Made by a program: the position numbers and the translations under genes. Source: Acidobacteriota bacterium (lineage in GTDB: Bacteria > Acidobacteriota > Thermoanaerobaculia > Thermoanaerobaculales > Thermoanaerobaculaceae). Taken from it: a stretch of DNA of 64,000 nucleotides. The notes beneath the pieces are model-generated. The model had not been told where the DNA came from and did not search any database. It saw nothing but the letters and a program-made list of their open reading frames with translations. The stretch lies in assembly GCA_016213675.1 (NCBI GenBank), contig JACQZW010000024.1, positions 108,303-172,302 on the forward strand. Direction: 5' to 3'. Positions 53,468 through 61,841 of this stretch are shown here, one piece after another. Each line of letters starts with the position of its first letter. Position 1 is the stretch's first letter.

Positions 53468-54208
53468 CTACTCGAGGCCCGGAGGAATCACGAACAGCTC
53501 GTCCGCGGGCTCGACGTTGAACCGGACGTTGGCGTAGGTGCCCTTCTCCCGGCCCCGGCGCCCCGCGAAGACGTAGCCGTCGGGAAAGTGGATCCCGCCG
53601 ACGTCAAGCCACCCGTCGATCACGTTCTCCCACAGCGTCGGGTCGTCACCCCCGTCCCAGCTCACCAGTCGCCGGGTGACGAGGAAGCTCGTCGCATCCA
53701 CGAAGTAGGTCACGCGGCTTCCCAGCGGGAGCGCGACCTCGAGCACGTACGCGTCGGCGCCGTTGACCTTCTCGATCCCGCGGAGCTCCGCGGGGTGGTC
53801 GAAGAACGCCGGGAACAGCAGCGCGATGTCCACCTCGAAGTGCCGCCAGGACGCGGGCTCGACGAGCTCGGGGCCGCGCGGCTTCCCGGTCTCGTCGGGC
53901 GACCGCTCGACCCAGGCGGCCCGCCTCCCGTCGAACACCAGCACCCCCGACGCCACCTCGTTGCGGAAGAGGTTCGGGCGCTTGAGGGTCATGCGGGAGG
54001 GTGTGGTCTTACCGTGGAAGTACCCCTCCACGTAAAGCGACCGGATGTCGTGGTCCTTCCGGTCGCCGAACATCGCCGTCCAGGTCTTGGCGGTGACGAC
54101 CTCCGAGGTGACGGCTGGTTGCTCCGCCTGTGCCCTGGCGGCGACCGGCGCCACGCACAACAGCGCCAGGGGCAGCAGTGCTCCGATCGCTCGCATCGCT
54201 CTCTCCAT
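53468..54208 (-). CDS. Secreted LolA-like (outer-membrane lipoprotein-sorting fold) protein
   Basis: 246 residues. Signal peptide MERAMRAIGALLPLALLCVA-PVAARA with GAGGAGC upstream. The mature part has the LolA/LppX-like pattern of antiparallel strands and a short helix: IRSLYVEGYFHGKTTPSRMT, VLVFDGRRAAWVERSPDETG, IALLFPAFFDHPAELRGIEK, YVLEVALPLGSRVTYFVDAT, FLVTRRLVSWDGG, GIHFPDGYVFAGRR. It lacks the lolA/lolB gene context, so it may bind lipid or sense the envelope instead. The next gene (54241) starts far upstream on the same strand, with 32 nt between them. Confidence 0.7.
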   Translation of the reverse strand: MERAMRAIGALLPLALLCVAPVAARAQAEQPAVTSEVVTAKTWTAMFGDRKDHDIRSLYVEGYFHGKTTPSRMTLKRPNLFRNEVASGVLVFDGRRAAWVERSPDETGKPRGPELVEPASWRHFEVDIALLFPAFFDHPAELRGIEKVNGADAYVLEVALPLGSRVTYFVDATSFLVTRRLVSWDGGDDPTLWENVIDGWLDVGGIHFPDGYVFAGRRGREKGTYANVRFNVEPADELFVIPPGLE

Positions 54209-54240
54209 GATGTCGCTCCTCTGGTTCCGGTGACCTGCAC

Positions 54241-55086
54241 CTACGGAGTCGCCGCAGCATCCCGCACCGCGCGGTCGACGATCGCGTCGAGCCAGACGCG
54301 CCGGATGATCGCGCTGCCGGGGTAGATGAGCCGCCAGTAGCCCGCGAACGTTCGTCGCGCCTCGTCGCCGTTGGCGAAGCAGCGCGTCTCGGTCGAGACG
54401 CGGACCACGCCGTCGGCCTCCGGGACCACGCGGAGGTCGAACACGGCGCGGATCCCGTCCGGCGCGGTGAACGCGGCGAACTCCTCCGCCGTCTTCACCG
54501 GCGGAGGTGGCTTGTGGACGAACCCGACCATGCCGTACACGAGCTCCCCGGGATCGTCCGTGTCGAGGGCGAGGAAGCCCGAGCCCGGCTGGAACATCGT
54601 GTCGAGGATCGGACGAGTGTCCGGCGGCGAGGCGCGGAACTGTCCGCCCGCCGCCGCCCGGAGGCGCAGGAGCAGCACCGCGGCCGGCATGTCGGCCAGG
54701 CTCACCCGCCGCACCGCGTTCTCGACCGCCTCCACGGGAGCGCGCACGTGCACCTCGTGGTACTCGCAGAACTGGTACTCGGTCAGGAACCGGTCGAGAC
54801 CCGGGTCCGGCCGCGCCGATCGCATTACCGCCGCCGGCCAGAGCAGGGCCGTCACGGCGAGCCCGACACCGCCGAGCGCCACCGCCAGCGCGTGCCGGCG
54901 CGTACGGACGCCGAGGAACCGCAGCGGCCGGACGAGCGAGGCCAGCCCGACGAACGCCGCCGCGATGCCGGCCCACGCCAGGTAGCTCGGGGCGCTGAAC
55001 GGGACGTAGTGGAGCGCGACCGCGAGAAACGCGACCGCCACAACCACGGTGAGGGCCAGGACGACGAGCTTTGTCGTGCGGCGCAT
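54241..55086 (-). CDS. Membrane protein with C-terminal SRPBCC-like domain
   Basis: 281 residues. Three hydrophobic helices at the N-terminus (KLVVLALTVVVAVAFLAVAL, SYLAWAGIAAAFVGLASLV, HALAVALGGVGLAVTALLWP) are followed by ~180 residues resembling a helix-grip/SRPBCC fold: EYQFCEYHEVHVRAPVEAVE, YGMVGFVHKP, FDLRVVPEADGVVRVSTETR, RTFAGYWRLIYPGSAIIRRV and WLDAI. The start at 55086 is set by the first helix (MRRTTKLVVL); an open extension upstream runs into a repeat element. The gene is 32 nt upstream of the LolA-like gene and probably co-transcribed with it. Function unknown. Confidence 0.72.
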   Translation of the reverse strand: MRRTTKLVVLALTVVVAVAFLAVALHYVPFSAPSYLAWAGIAAAFVGLASLVRPLRFLGVRTRRHALAVALGGVGLAVTALLWPAAVMRSARPDPGLDRFLTEYQFCEYHEVHVRAPVEAVENAVRRVSLADMPAAVLLLRLRAAAGGQFRASPPDTRPILDTMFQPGSGFLALDTDDPGELVYGMVGFVHKPPPPVKTAEEFAAFTAPDGIRAVFDLRVVPEADGVVRVSTETRCFANGDEARRTFAGYWRLIYPGSAIIRRVWLDAIVDRAVRDAAATP

Positions 55087-55144
55087 TGGGGGGCTCCGTT
55101 CGTCGCCGATGCGAACCTGGACGAGATACGCAGCCGCCCCCGTT

Positions 55145-55437
55145 CGGTTGCGACCACAGGGCGACCCGTGAGGCCGCGTCCTCGACAGTGATCCTGTCAT
55201 TGCGAGGAGCCGCGAAGCGGCGACGAAGCAACCCCGACGCGCCTGAACGCCCTCCGAACGCGTCGAGGTCGCTTCGCGAGCTGCGCTCGCTCGCACGCGA
55301 CATCGACCCCGCTGTCATCCTGAGCGAGCGAGGCGAGCGAAGGACCTCGGCGCGCCTGGAGCGCCAACCTTCACCTCGGGGTCAACCTCAGGCGCCTCGG
55401 GGTCCTTCGTCGTCGCAGCGCTCCTCCTCAGGATGAC
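55145..55437. repeat. Composite interspersed repeat, copy E
   Basis: 55145-55195 is a diverged core (GGTTGCGACCACAGGGCGAC, then GAGGCCGCGTCCTCGACAG). 55196-55300 begins GTCATTGCGAGGAGCCGC and matches copy B. ~55301-55348 and 55350-55437 match, inverted, the outer parts of copy A. So this copy links the building blocks of the other two composite copies in one 293-bp element between the SRPBCC-like membrane protein gene and the DinB gene. Confidence 0.75.
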
Positions 55438-55518
55438 GAGAGTGTCGCGGGCGCGAGTGGTGTCGCATCTGTCGGTCCTGGCGCTCGCGCCGGCGGCGCG
55501 CGTGGTACCGTCCCCACC

Positions 55519-55998
55519 ATGCCATGCCGTGACCTCCAGGACTACCGCTGGCGGGGCGCGCGAGCGCTCGTCCTCATTCACGAGCAGTCGATGCGCGAGT
55601 TCCTGCCGGTCTGGCGGGAGGCGGTGCGGTGGGGTGTGCGGCTGCCGACGACGGACGATCCCGACTACGCGTCGTTCCCCACGCTGCTCCATCACGTGTT
55701 TCGCGCCTCGCGCGGCTACATGACGTGGCTGTGCGAGAAGCTCGAGCTGCCGGACCCGAGGATCGAGCCGGCGCCGCCGGCGGAGGTCGTGGAGCGGGAC
55801 GCCGACCGCTACTTGGAGCACCTGCTCGAGCGGTGGCGGACGTCGCTGGCCGGCGTCGACGAGGCGCGCCTGCAGCCGATCTTCAAGACCCGGTGGGGCG
55901 CCGACATCTCGGGAGAGAGCATGCTCGAGCACGCCGTCGTGCACCCGCTCCGCCACCGCTTCCAGCTCGAGGAGCTCATGGAGAGGGCATCGCCGTGA
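55519..55998 (+). CDS. DinB-like four-helix protein
   Basis: 159 residues. Pattern of the DinB/YfiT-like superfamily: ALVLIHEQSMREFLPVWREA, SFPTLLHHVFRASRGYMTWL, HLLERWRTSLAGVDEARLQP and MLEHAVVHPLRHRFQLEELM, where the His residues (LLHHVFRAS, HAVVHPLRHR) make the metal site. Members include thiol-dependent transferases and proteins of unknown role. The short spacing before the ATG holds no strong ribosome site. Single gene. Confidence 0.85.
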   Translation: MPCRDLQDYRWRGARALVLIHEQSMREFLPVWREAVRWGVRLPTTDDPDYASFPTLLHHVFRASRGYMTWLCEKLELPDPRIEPAPPAEVVERDADRYLEHLLERWRTSLAGVDEARLQPIFKTRWGADISGESMLEHAVVHPLRHRFQLEELMERASP

Positions 55999-56127
55999 CG
56001 CTCGCTCGCCAGGGCCGTTGCCCGTCCCCGTCGCGTGCCGCCACGCGGGCCGCGGCTCCGGGCCTGTGCTGGTGGTGCGGGCGTAGTTTTCGACGACTTT
56101 AGTTTGCGACCTGAGACAGGAGGCACC

Positions 56128-56787
56128 ATGTCAACGCTCACGAGGTCCGTGCTCGCGCTTCTCGCTCTTGGTCTGCTGGCCGCGCCGCTGGCCGCAGCCC
56201 CGCCCCCGCGCATCGACGGCAGCGTCATGATCGGTGAGTCCGTCACGCATCTACGGGTGGAGATCTCCCGCGGCGGCGTCCCGCTCGGCGGGCTCAAGGT
56301 GAAGGTGGCAGGCCGCCTGGCCGACGAGCAGGGCGCCGGCCACTATGTGCTGCTGGTCCAGGAGGCGCTCGCCGGCCCGGGCCGGCCGCTGCAGGTGACC
56401 ATCGAGCAGCCGGTCGCCGCGGGGCCGCCGTTGGAGCCGGTCACGGCCCCGATCGTCGTCGCGCCCTGGACTCGCATCACCGAGCCCGCCGACGAGACGC
56501 ATGTCGGCGCCGCAGCCTCCGGTGTGCCGATCGCTTGGAGCGGCGGCACCGCTCCCTACCGGCTGACCGCCCGCCCGGAGGCGCAGCCCGGGGAGGTAGC
56601 CTTCGACGAGTCGGGGATCGCGACCAGCCGTAGGTCGATCCCCATGGCCAGCCTGAAGAAGTGGAAGCGCGTCCTGGTCAACGTCGGCTTCGAGCCGGGG
56701 GCGTTCAGCTTCGCCGGCCCGGTCCAGCTCGGCTCGCGCCTGGTGCTGATCGAGCGGAGCAAGCCGCTCCACCTCAACGTCGACTAG
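56128..56787 (+). CDS. Secreted protein of unknown function
   Basis: 219 residues. Signal peptide MSTLTRSVLALLALGLLAAP-LAAAPPPR; AGGAGG upstream of ATG 56128. The mature chain is beta-rich: IDGSVMIGESVTHLRVEISR, GGLKVKVAGRLADEQGAGHY, PIVVAPWTRITEPADETHVG, VPIAWSGGTAPYRLTARPEA, VNVGFEPGAFSFAGPVQLGS. The middle part (TRITEPADETHVGA then IAWSGG) resembles an Ig-like module of the Kre9 type. No family name could be given. Confidence 0.7.
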   Translation: MSTLTRSVLALLALGLLAAPLAAAPPPRIDGSVMIGESVTHLRVEISRGGVPLGGLKVKVAGRLADEQGAGHYVLLVQEALAGPGRPLQVTIEQPVAAGPPLEPVTAPIVVAPWTRITEPADETHVGAAASGVPIAWSGGTAPYRLTARPEAQPGEVAFDESGIATSRRSIPMASLKKWKRVLVNVGFEPGAFSFAGPVQLGSRLVLIERSKPLHLNVD

Positions 56788-56854
56788 GCCGCGATTGCCC
56801 AGTGGTCCTGCGCGCGGTCGGACCCGGCGCAAGCGAAGCGGCGCGGGTTGCCGG

Positions 56855-57445
56855 CTACTCGACCGCGAAGGTCATCAGCTCGACCGGCACCACGACCCCG
56901 GTCACGGAGTAGCTCGTCAAGATCGACGAGACGCCCGTCGGTGGAGGACCGTTCGTGTCGAAGAGGGTGCCGAGGTGGGAGGCGATCCCGGTCGGTGTCT
57001 GTGCAGGGCTGCTCGCCTTCCAGTGGTACTGCGCGGCGCCGGCCACTCCGTAGGCCACGATCCAGTAGCTCGTGCCCGCCGTCAGCGTGGTCCCGGCCGA
57101 GGTGAAGTCGTAGTTGGCGATCCCCGACGCGGCAAAGGTGGGGTTCGTCAGGGTCTCGATGACCGCGCCGGGGACGCCTCCGGCGTTGGTCCAGAGCTGG
57201 ACGATCGGTGCGACCGCTCCGAGGGTCTCGAGACGCAGCGTGACGTGCTGCAGTGTGTGGTTCTGGCCCGCGGGCATGGTGAACCCCATGCCCTTGTTGC
57301 GCAGGTCGTTCAGGTCGGCCGCCTGGGTTCCGTCATTGCCATCCAGGTTGCTGATCAGCGTGACCTGGGCCAGCAGGGGCTGTGCCAGGAGGCACGCGAG
57401 GACGGCGGTGATCGCGATGCGCCCGATTCGCACGTGGGTGGGCAT
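56855..57445 (-). CDS. Secreted choice-of-anchor-like protein with PVEL tail
   Basis: 196 residues. Signal peptide MPTHVRIGRIAITAVLACLL-AQPLLAQ; GGAGGCGC upstream. The mature part reads VTLISNLDGNDGTQAADLND, NKGMGFTMPAGQNHTLQHVT, LRLETLGAVAPIVQLWTNAG, TLTAGTSYWIVAYGVAGAAQ, a beta-sandwich of the choice-of-anchor R type as far as I recognise it. It ends SVTGVVVPVELMTFAVE, the tail shared with the proteins at 34505 and 45208. The tail follows the domain directly and ends the chain. Confidence 0.8.
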   Translation of the reverse strand: MPTHVRIGRIAITAVLACLLAQPLLAQVTLISNLDGNDGTQAADLNDLRNKGMGFTMPAGQNHTLQHVTLRLETLGAVAPIVQLWTNAGGVPGAVIETLTNPTFAASGIANYDFTSAGTTLTAGTSYWIVAYGVAGAAQYHWKASSPAQTPTGIASHLGTLFDTNGPPPTGVSSILTSYSVTGVVVPVELMTFAVE

Positions 57446-57648
57446 CTGCGCCTCCTCCCGAGAGACTCTGCAGAACTTGTTGTACACGTTAGCACAAGGT
57501 CTGACGCTGAGCCCCGTCGGTCCCGGGTACGACGATCTCACCGATTTCCTGACGGGCCTTCCGACGCCGTTGCGTGAGGTAGGCGACAACGTCGAAGCAG
57601 GTGCGATGGTGATACACGATACCCATGGGTGCGGTGGCGACAAGTCGG

Positions 57649-57667
57649 CTAAGGGCGTACCTGGCAC
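57649..57667 (-). repeat. 19-bp repeated motif, second copy
   Basis: Reverse complement GTGCCAGGTACGCCCTTAG differs at two positions from 45973-45991. Both copies are intergenic. It may be one arm of a small repetitive palindrome. Confidence 0.3.
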
Positions 57668-57670
57668 TTC

Positions 57671-59494
57671 TCACTTCTCGCAGTCGAGCCGGACGCGGGT
57701 CCGCTCGGCGAGGCCCTCGGCGCGGCAAAGGGCGGCGAGCTCACCGAGATCCCCGGCCCCGGCCCAGGAACGTTCGACGCGCGTCACCCACTCCGCGGTC
57801 ATCTGCTCCGCGTCACCGGTGACCGTGGCCTCGAGCGCGCCCAGCGCCATGCCGGAGCGCGCGCTGACCGCGACCGGGCGGCAGGCTCCCGCGGGAAAGC
57901 CGACCACCCAGCGGCTGCGCACGACGCCGGCATCGAGCACGAGCGGCACCGTCCGGCCGTCGAGCAGGCGCGCCTCGGGCAGGGAACGAGCGGGGCCGAT
58001 CCGCAGGGAGCGTCTGCCGGCGACCTCCCGCAGCGCCCCCGGCAGGGTGAGCTCGGCGGCCAGCCAGGCCGACGGGTAGGGCCGGTCAAGGGCCGCCCAT
58101 CGCATCCTGGCGAAGGAGGCGCCGGGGACGAGGCTGGTGAACTGCTCGTGGACCGCCACGGCGACCCGGTCCTGGGCCACCGAGCGAAAGGCGGCCAACC
58201 ACAGCGCCGCCTCCAGGCCCGAGACCTCGAGCGCCGCCTCACCGACCAGCTCGCCGCCGGCTCCGATCCGCCCCCGGACCTCGAGCGCGCGCCCCTCGAG
58301 CTCGAACCGGTCGGGCACCTCGAGCCAGCGGCTGCGCTCGCCGTCGACCAGCAGCACCGGGCGCCCCTGGCAGGACGGCGGCAGCCAGACGATCCCGGGC
58401 TCGGTGCTGGTCGGGTCGACGAGGACGAGGCCGCCGACCACCGGGTCGCCGGCCGCGGCGTCGGGTCCGATCTCCGCCGCGACGATGCAGTGGTTGAAGA
58501 CGTAGGGGGTGGCGAGCTCCCGCTCGACCATGCCGCCGTCCCCGGCGTGGAGCAGCACCAGGTGGGCGCGGATCCCGGCCGCAGCGAGCAGCTCCACGAG
58601 CAGGTTCGACTTCTCCTTGCAGTCGCCCCAGCCGCGGGCCAGCACCTCGTGCGCCGGTGCCGGCACCCAGCCGCCGGCGCCGATCGCCACGGCCTCGTAG
58701 CGCACCGCCCGCTGCACGTGGGCGGCGAGCGCCTCCAGGCACCGCCGCCGGCCGTCGATGCCCGCGCAGGTCGTGCGCGCCAGCGCGGCGACCTCGGCGC
58801 GCCCGCGCGGAACCGACCCGACGAGCTCGGTGTACCAGCGACCGATCCCCGCCCAGTCGCTCGCACTGCCCCAGGCGATGTGCAGCGCCGGTACCCACAG
58901 GCTGGCGTCGGGGGCGCGCTCCGGCGGGTCGAGCCGGGGCAGCTTGGATCCCCGGAGCCGGATCCCGCCCTCGGTCGCGGTCACGGCAACCTCCGGGCAG
59001 GGGTTGGCCAGGTGCCAGCGAAGCGGAAGCTCGGACGAGACCACTACCTCGAGGCTCTCCTGCCCGGCAGTCTGGAGAACGTCGACGGCGGAGGCGGGAA
59101 ACACCGGTGATTCGCGGGTCTCGACCCGCACGCGTACGCGCTGCCCGACGGCGAGACCCGGAAACGGCACGATCCAGGCCTTCGAGGAGCTGAAGAGATC
59201 GGACCCCGGCGAGTCGATCCGGCGCATCCGGCGACGCGGGACCGAGTGCACTATCTTGCCCGCGGCGTCCAGCACCTCGGCCGTGCACCCGGTGAGCTCC
59301 TCGAGCAGGCCGACCGTGATCGAGAACTCCGCCCAACGCTCGACGTCGCGATCCTCCTGGATGGCGACGAGCCAGCTCTCAGACCGTGTCAACGAGCCTA
59401 CGGCCACATGCAGCTCGACCTTGCGCTCGAGGATCGTGGCCGACTCGGCGGCGGCTGCCAGCAGGACCGCCGCCCCTGCCAGGACTGCCCTCAC
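57671..59494 (-). CDS. DUF3857/transglutaminase-core protein, catalytic residues present
   Basis: 607 residues. Signal peptide (VRAVLAGAAVLLAAAAESA) after a GTG start that overlaps the stop of the upstream gene (GTGA). Residues ~30-230 are DUF3857-like. The transglutaminase core around 270-400 has the full set: Cys in GWGDCKEKSNLLVELLAAAG, His in VFNHCIVAAEIG, Asp in GLVLVDPTSTEPG. The C-terminal ~200 residues are beta-rich. Members are periplasmic or outer-membrane-facing proteases or transamidases, substrate unknown. The pair with the upstream gene is translationally coupled. Confidence 0.9.
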   Translation of the reverse strand: MRAVLAGAAVLLAAAAESATILERKVELHVAVGSLTRSESWLVAIQEDRDVERWAEFSITVGLLEELTGCTAEVLDAAGKIVHSVPRRRMRRIDSPGSDLFSSSKAWIVPFPGLAVGQRVRVRVETRESPVFPASAVDVLQTAGQESLEVVVSSELPLRWHLANPCPEVAVTATEGGIRLRGSKLPRLDPPERAPDASLWVPALHIAWGSASDWAGIGRWYTELVGSVPRGRAEVAALARTTCAGIDGRRRCLEALAAHVQRAVRYEAVAIGAGGWVPAPAHEVLARGWGDCKEKSNLLVELLAAAGIRAHLVLLHAGDGGMVERELATPYVFNHCIVAAEIGPDAAAGDPVVGGLVLVDPTSTEPGIVWLPPSCQGRPVLLVDGERSRWLEVPDRFELEGRALEVRGRIGAGGELVGEAALEVSGLEAALWLAAFRSVAQDRVAVAVHEQFTSLVPGASFARMRWAALDRPYPSAWLAAELTLPGALREVAGRRSLRIGPARSLPEARLLDGRTVPLVLDAGVVRSRWVVGFPAGACRPVAVSARSGMALGALEATVTGDAEQMTAEWVTRVERSWAGAGDLGELAALCRAEGLAERTRVRLDCEK

Positions 59495-61470
59495 CGACCG
59501 CTCCCGCCCAGCACCACCACCTGCTCGGCGTCCGCGGCGGCGGTCGCGGCGTACAGCGCGCGCAGCTCGCCGTACTCGTTGCCGAAGTGCTCGCGCCGCT
59601 GGATTTCGACGGTGCGGGTGGCGCGCAGGGTGCGCGCCCCCGCCTCGACGGTGTACTCGCAGCGCAACGACCCGGCGCCGTTGGCGGTCGCGGTGCAGCG
59701 TGGCGCCGGCCCGGGAGTCCATCCCTCCGGCCAGCGCAGCCGGAGCTCCACCTGCTCGACGTCGGTGTAGGAGAGCTGCACCGGAGTCATCCGCCGCTCG
59801 GGTGGCAGGACGAAGGGGTTCTGCGCCAGCGTCAGGGGGGCGGCCGCGGACAGCGCGACCTCGTCCGCCAGCACCGCCTCCTCGCGTTGCGCCATCACCC
59901 ACTTCACCTCGACCTTGCGCGCCTCGGCGTCCTCGCTCACCTCGACTCCGGTGACGTCGAAGCCGCTCAGGGCGTCCGCCGCCCACTCGGTCCACGCCTT
60001 CGCGGAGGCTTCCTTGTCCTCCTTCCAGCGCAACCGGTCGTACGCGTGGTGACCGGTGAGGGTGAGGGTCCCGCTCCCGGTCACCTTCCCATCGGCCGAC
60101 ACGGCGAGGTCGAGGACCGCGTCCTGTCGCGAGCCGGCCGGCGGCGTCTGCGGCGTCGTCACCCACTCGGGCTTGCGCCCGTCGACGAGCAGCACCGACG
60201 CTCCCTCGAGCTCCGCGGGAAGAACGCCGCAGCCGATGCGAGCGTCGCTGGGGTCGAGGAACAGGCGCTCGCCGCCCACCTCGGCAGCCACCAGGGCCGT
60301 CTCGAACTGGCCGGGGTTCGGCACCTTCGGGTTGACACGTCCGTGGTTCAGCGGGTTGGCCCAGGCGAGCGACGAGGAGATTCCTGCGCCGTCGAGCATC
60401 GCCTGGAGCAACAACGCCTTCTCCGCGACGTCCCCGCGGCCCGCGCGCAGCACCCCGTCGCCGGTGCGCTCCCCGATGACGACGCCCGACGCGTCATCGT
60501 TCGCGATGCCGTCGCGGACGAAGCGGAAGACGGCACATGCCTTCTCCCGGGGCGTCGAGGCGCCGGCGACGAGCTCCTTCGCCTTCTTTGCCGCGGCCTT
60601 CGAGGACAGGCGGAAGTGCTTGTAGCCGTAGTCGCGATTGCCCTGGACGAGGTTGATCAGCGTTTCCCAGCTCTCGAGCAGCCCGATCCAGCCGAGCTGG
60701 CCGTTGTACTCGAGGGGCAGGAAGATGACCCGCGTGCCGAGGTCCTCGAAGGGGAACCGGCTCGGCTCGTCCGGGATCGCCGGGACGTTCGCCGCGGTGT
60801 AGACCACCTCGGTGCCGGCCGACGTGCGCCGCGACTCCTGGGCGACCTCGACCGATCGCAGCGTGCGGCGGAGGTCGTGGCCGAACTTGTAGCCGGGAGG
60901 GACGACGTAGGTGATGGTGCTGTGCAGGGTCGGGAGTTCGCTCTGGAAGTACCACGGGTCGCCGTAGATCACGGAGTCGAAGAACGCCGTGTAGCGCACT
61001 TCGAGGATCGCGCCTTCCGTCGCCTCAGGCATCGCGAAGGAGGTGACGACCCGGTTGTAGTAGGACGATCGCTCCTTCTTGAACACCGCGTCCTTCGGCA
61101 GCTCGACGATCCGCCCGTCCGGCGTGTGGGTCCTCGCCTCGAGCTCCTTGACCCGGAAGAACTCGCTCGATCCCAGGGACATCGACCCGTACTCGGTGCC
61201 CTCGCGAGTGAGGATCTTGACGCGGCGGTAGACCTCCAGCCGCGAGGAGATCCCTTCCTCGTCGAAGACCATCCGCCCCTGGGCGAAGAGGACCACGGCC
61301 GGGGCGTTGGGAAACCCCGGAACGGTCTTGAGCGAACGCTCGGTGGCGGGGATCTCCGGCCAGTCGGCGCCCGCCGCCGCGGAGGCCGCGCCGAACGCGA
61401 GCGCGCCCGTCGCCAGCGACCGACACGCCACGCCAATCACACCACTCCACGCACCAGATCTGCGCGCCAT
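59491..61470 (-). CDS. DUF3857/transglutaminase-like protein, catalytic residues lost
   Basis: 659 residues with a signal peptide (MARRSGAWSGVIGVACRSLATGALAFGAASAAA); GGAGGG upstream sets the start at 61470, not at the GTGs before it. DUF3857 region ~50-260 (RMVFDEEGISSRLEVYRRVK, IVELPKDAVFKKERSSYYNR). Where the active Cys should lie it reads GRGDVAEKALLLQAMLDGAG (Cys to Val), and where the His should lie it reads QFETALVAAEVGG (no His); only the Asp position in RLFLDPSD remains. So it is probably not an enzyme but a partner of the downstream protein, which keeps all three. It overlaps that gene by 4 nt. Confidence 0.92.
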   Translation of the reverse strand: MARRSGAWSGVIGVACRSLATGALAFGAASAAAGADWPEIPATERSLKTVPGFPNAPAVVLFAQGRMVFDEEGISSRLEVYRRVKILTREGTEYGSMSLGSSEFFRVKELEARTHTPDGRIVELPKDAVFKKERSSYYNRVVTSFAMPEATEGAILEVRYTAFFDSVIYGDPWYFQSELPTLHSTITYVVPPGYKFGHDLRRTLRSVEVAQESRRTSAGTEVVYTAANVPAIPDEPSRFPFEDLGTRVIFLPLEYNGQLGWIGLLESWETLINLVQGNRDYGYKHFRLSSKAAAKKAKELVAGASTPREKACAVFRFVRDGIANDDASGVVIGERTGDGVLRAGRGDVAEKALLLQAMLDGAGISSSLAWANPLNHGRVNPKVPNPGQFETALVAAEVGGERLFLDPSDARIGCGVLPAELEGASVLLVDGRKPEWVTTPQTPPAGSRQDAVLDLAVSADGKVTGSGTLTLTGHHAYDRLRWKEDKEASAKAWTEWAADALSGFDVTGVEVSEDAEARKVEVKWVMAQREEAVLADEVALSAAAPLTLAQNPFVLPPERRMTPVQLSYTDVEQVELRLRWPEGWTPGPAPRCTATANGAGSLRCEYTVEAGARTLRATRTVEIQRREHFGNEYGELRALYAATAAADAEQVVVLGGSGR

Positions 61471-61841
61471 CACCACCCTCCTTCCATGGATCTCGAGACG
61501 TTCCCGGGCAATGTTGCTCGGCTGCTGCCCGGATTGTAGCCCCAGGCGTGGGCCGCCAAACCGTCTCGTCTCAAGTCGACGCGGAAAGGTGCCACGTCCT
61601 GACTTGTTGACAATGCGGACCGGGAGTCAGAGTTCTCGTCAACAAGCGCGGACGGGGTACCTGTCGATCTCCGCGCCCTCGCGACGATGCCCCACGAATA
61701 GTCAGGGCGAGGGGATGCTCCGAAAGGGCCAGCGCCCGCGGCGTGCAGGGCGAGGCGAGGGACCCGCTCCGGGAACAAGAAGGCTCCCCGGCCTAGACCG
61801 GGGAGCCTTCTTTGGGTGCGGCCTCCGACAACCGGAGGCTG
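61471..61841. other. Intergenic region
   Basis: About 370 bases between the DUF3857 gene and the repeat protein gene (same strand). It holds the 15-bp terminator hairpin (61777-61812) and a 9-bp inverted repeat, cttgttgac (61603-61611) and gtcaacaag (61638-61646), in a locally AT-richer patch that should contain the promoter of the DUF3857 pair. No -10 close to consensus was found. Confidence 0.5.
61777..61812 (-). terminator. Strong hairpin terminator of the surface repeat protein gene
   Basis: A perfect 15-bp inverted repeat (aagaaggctccccgg / ccggggagccttctt) with a 6-nt loop, 29 nt after the stop of the gene at 61842 on the minus strand. The arms end in CTTCTTGTT on that strand, a partial T tract. 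The longest perfect stem among the terminator candidates here. Confidence 0.8.
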
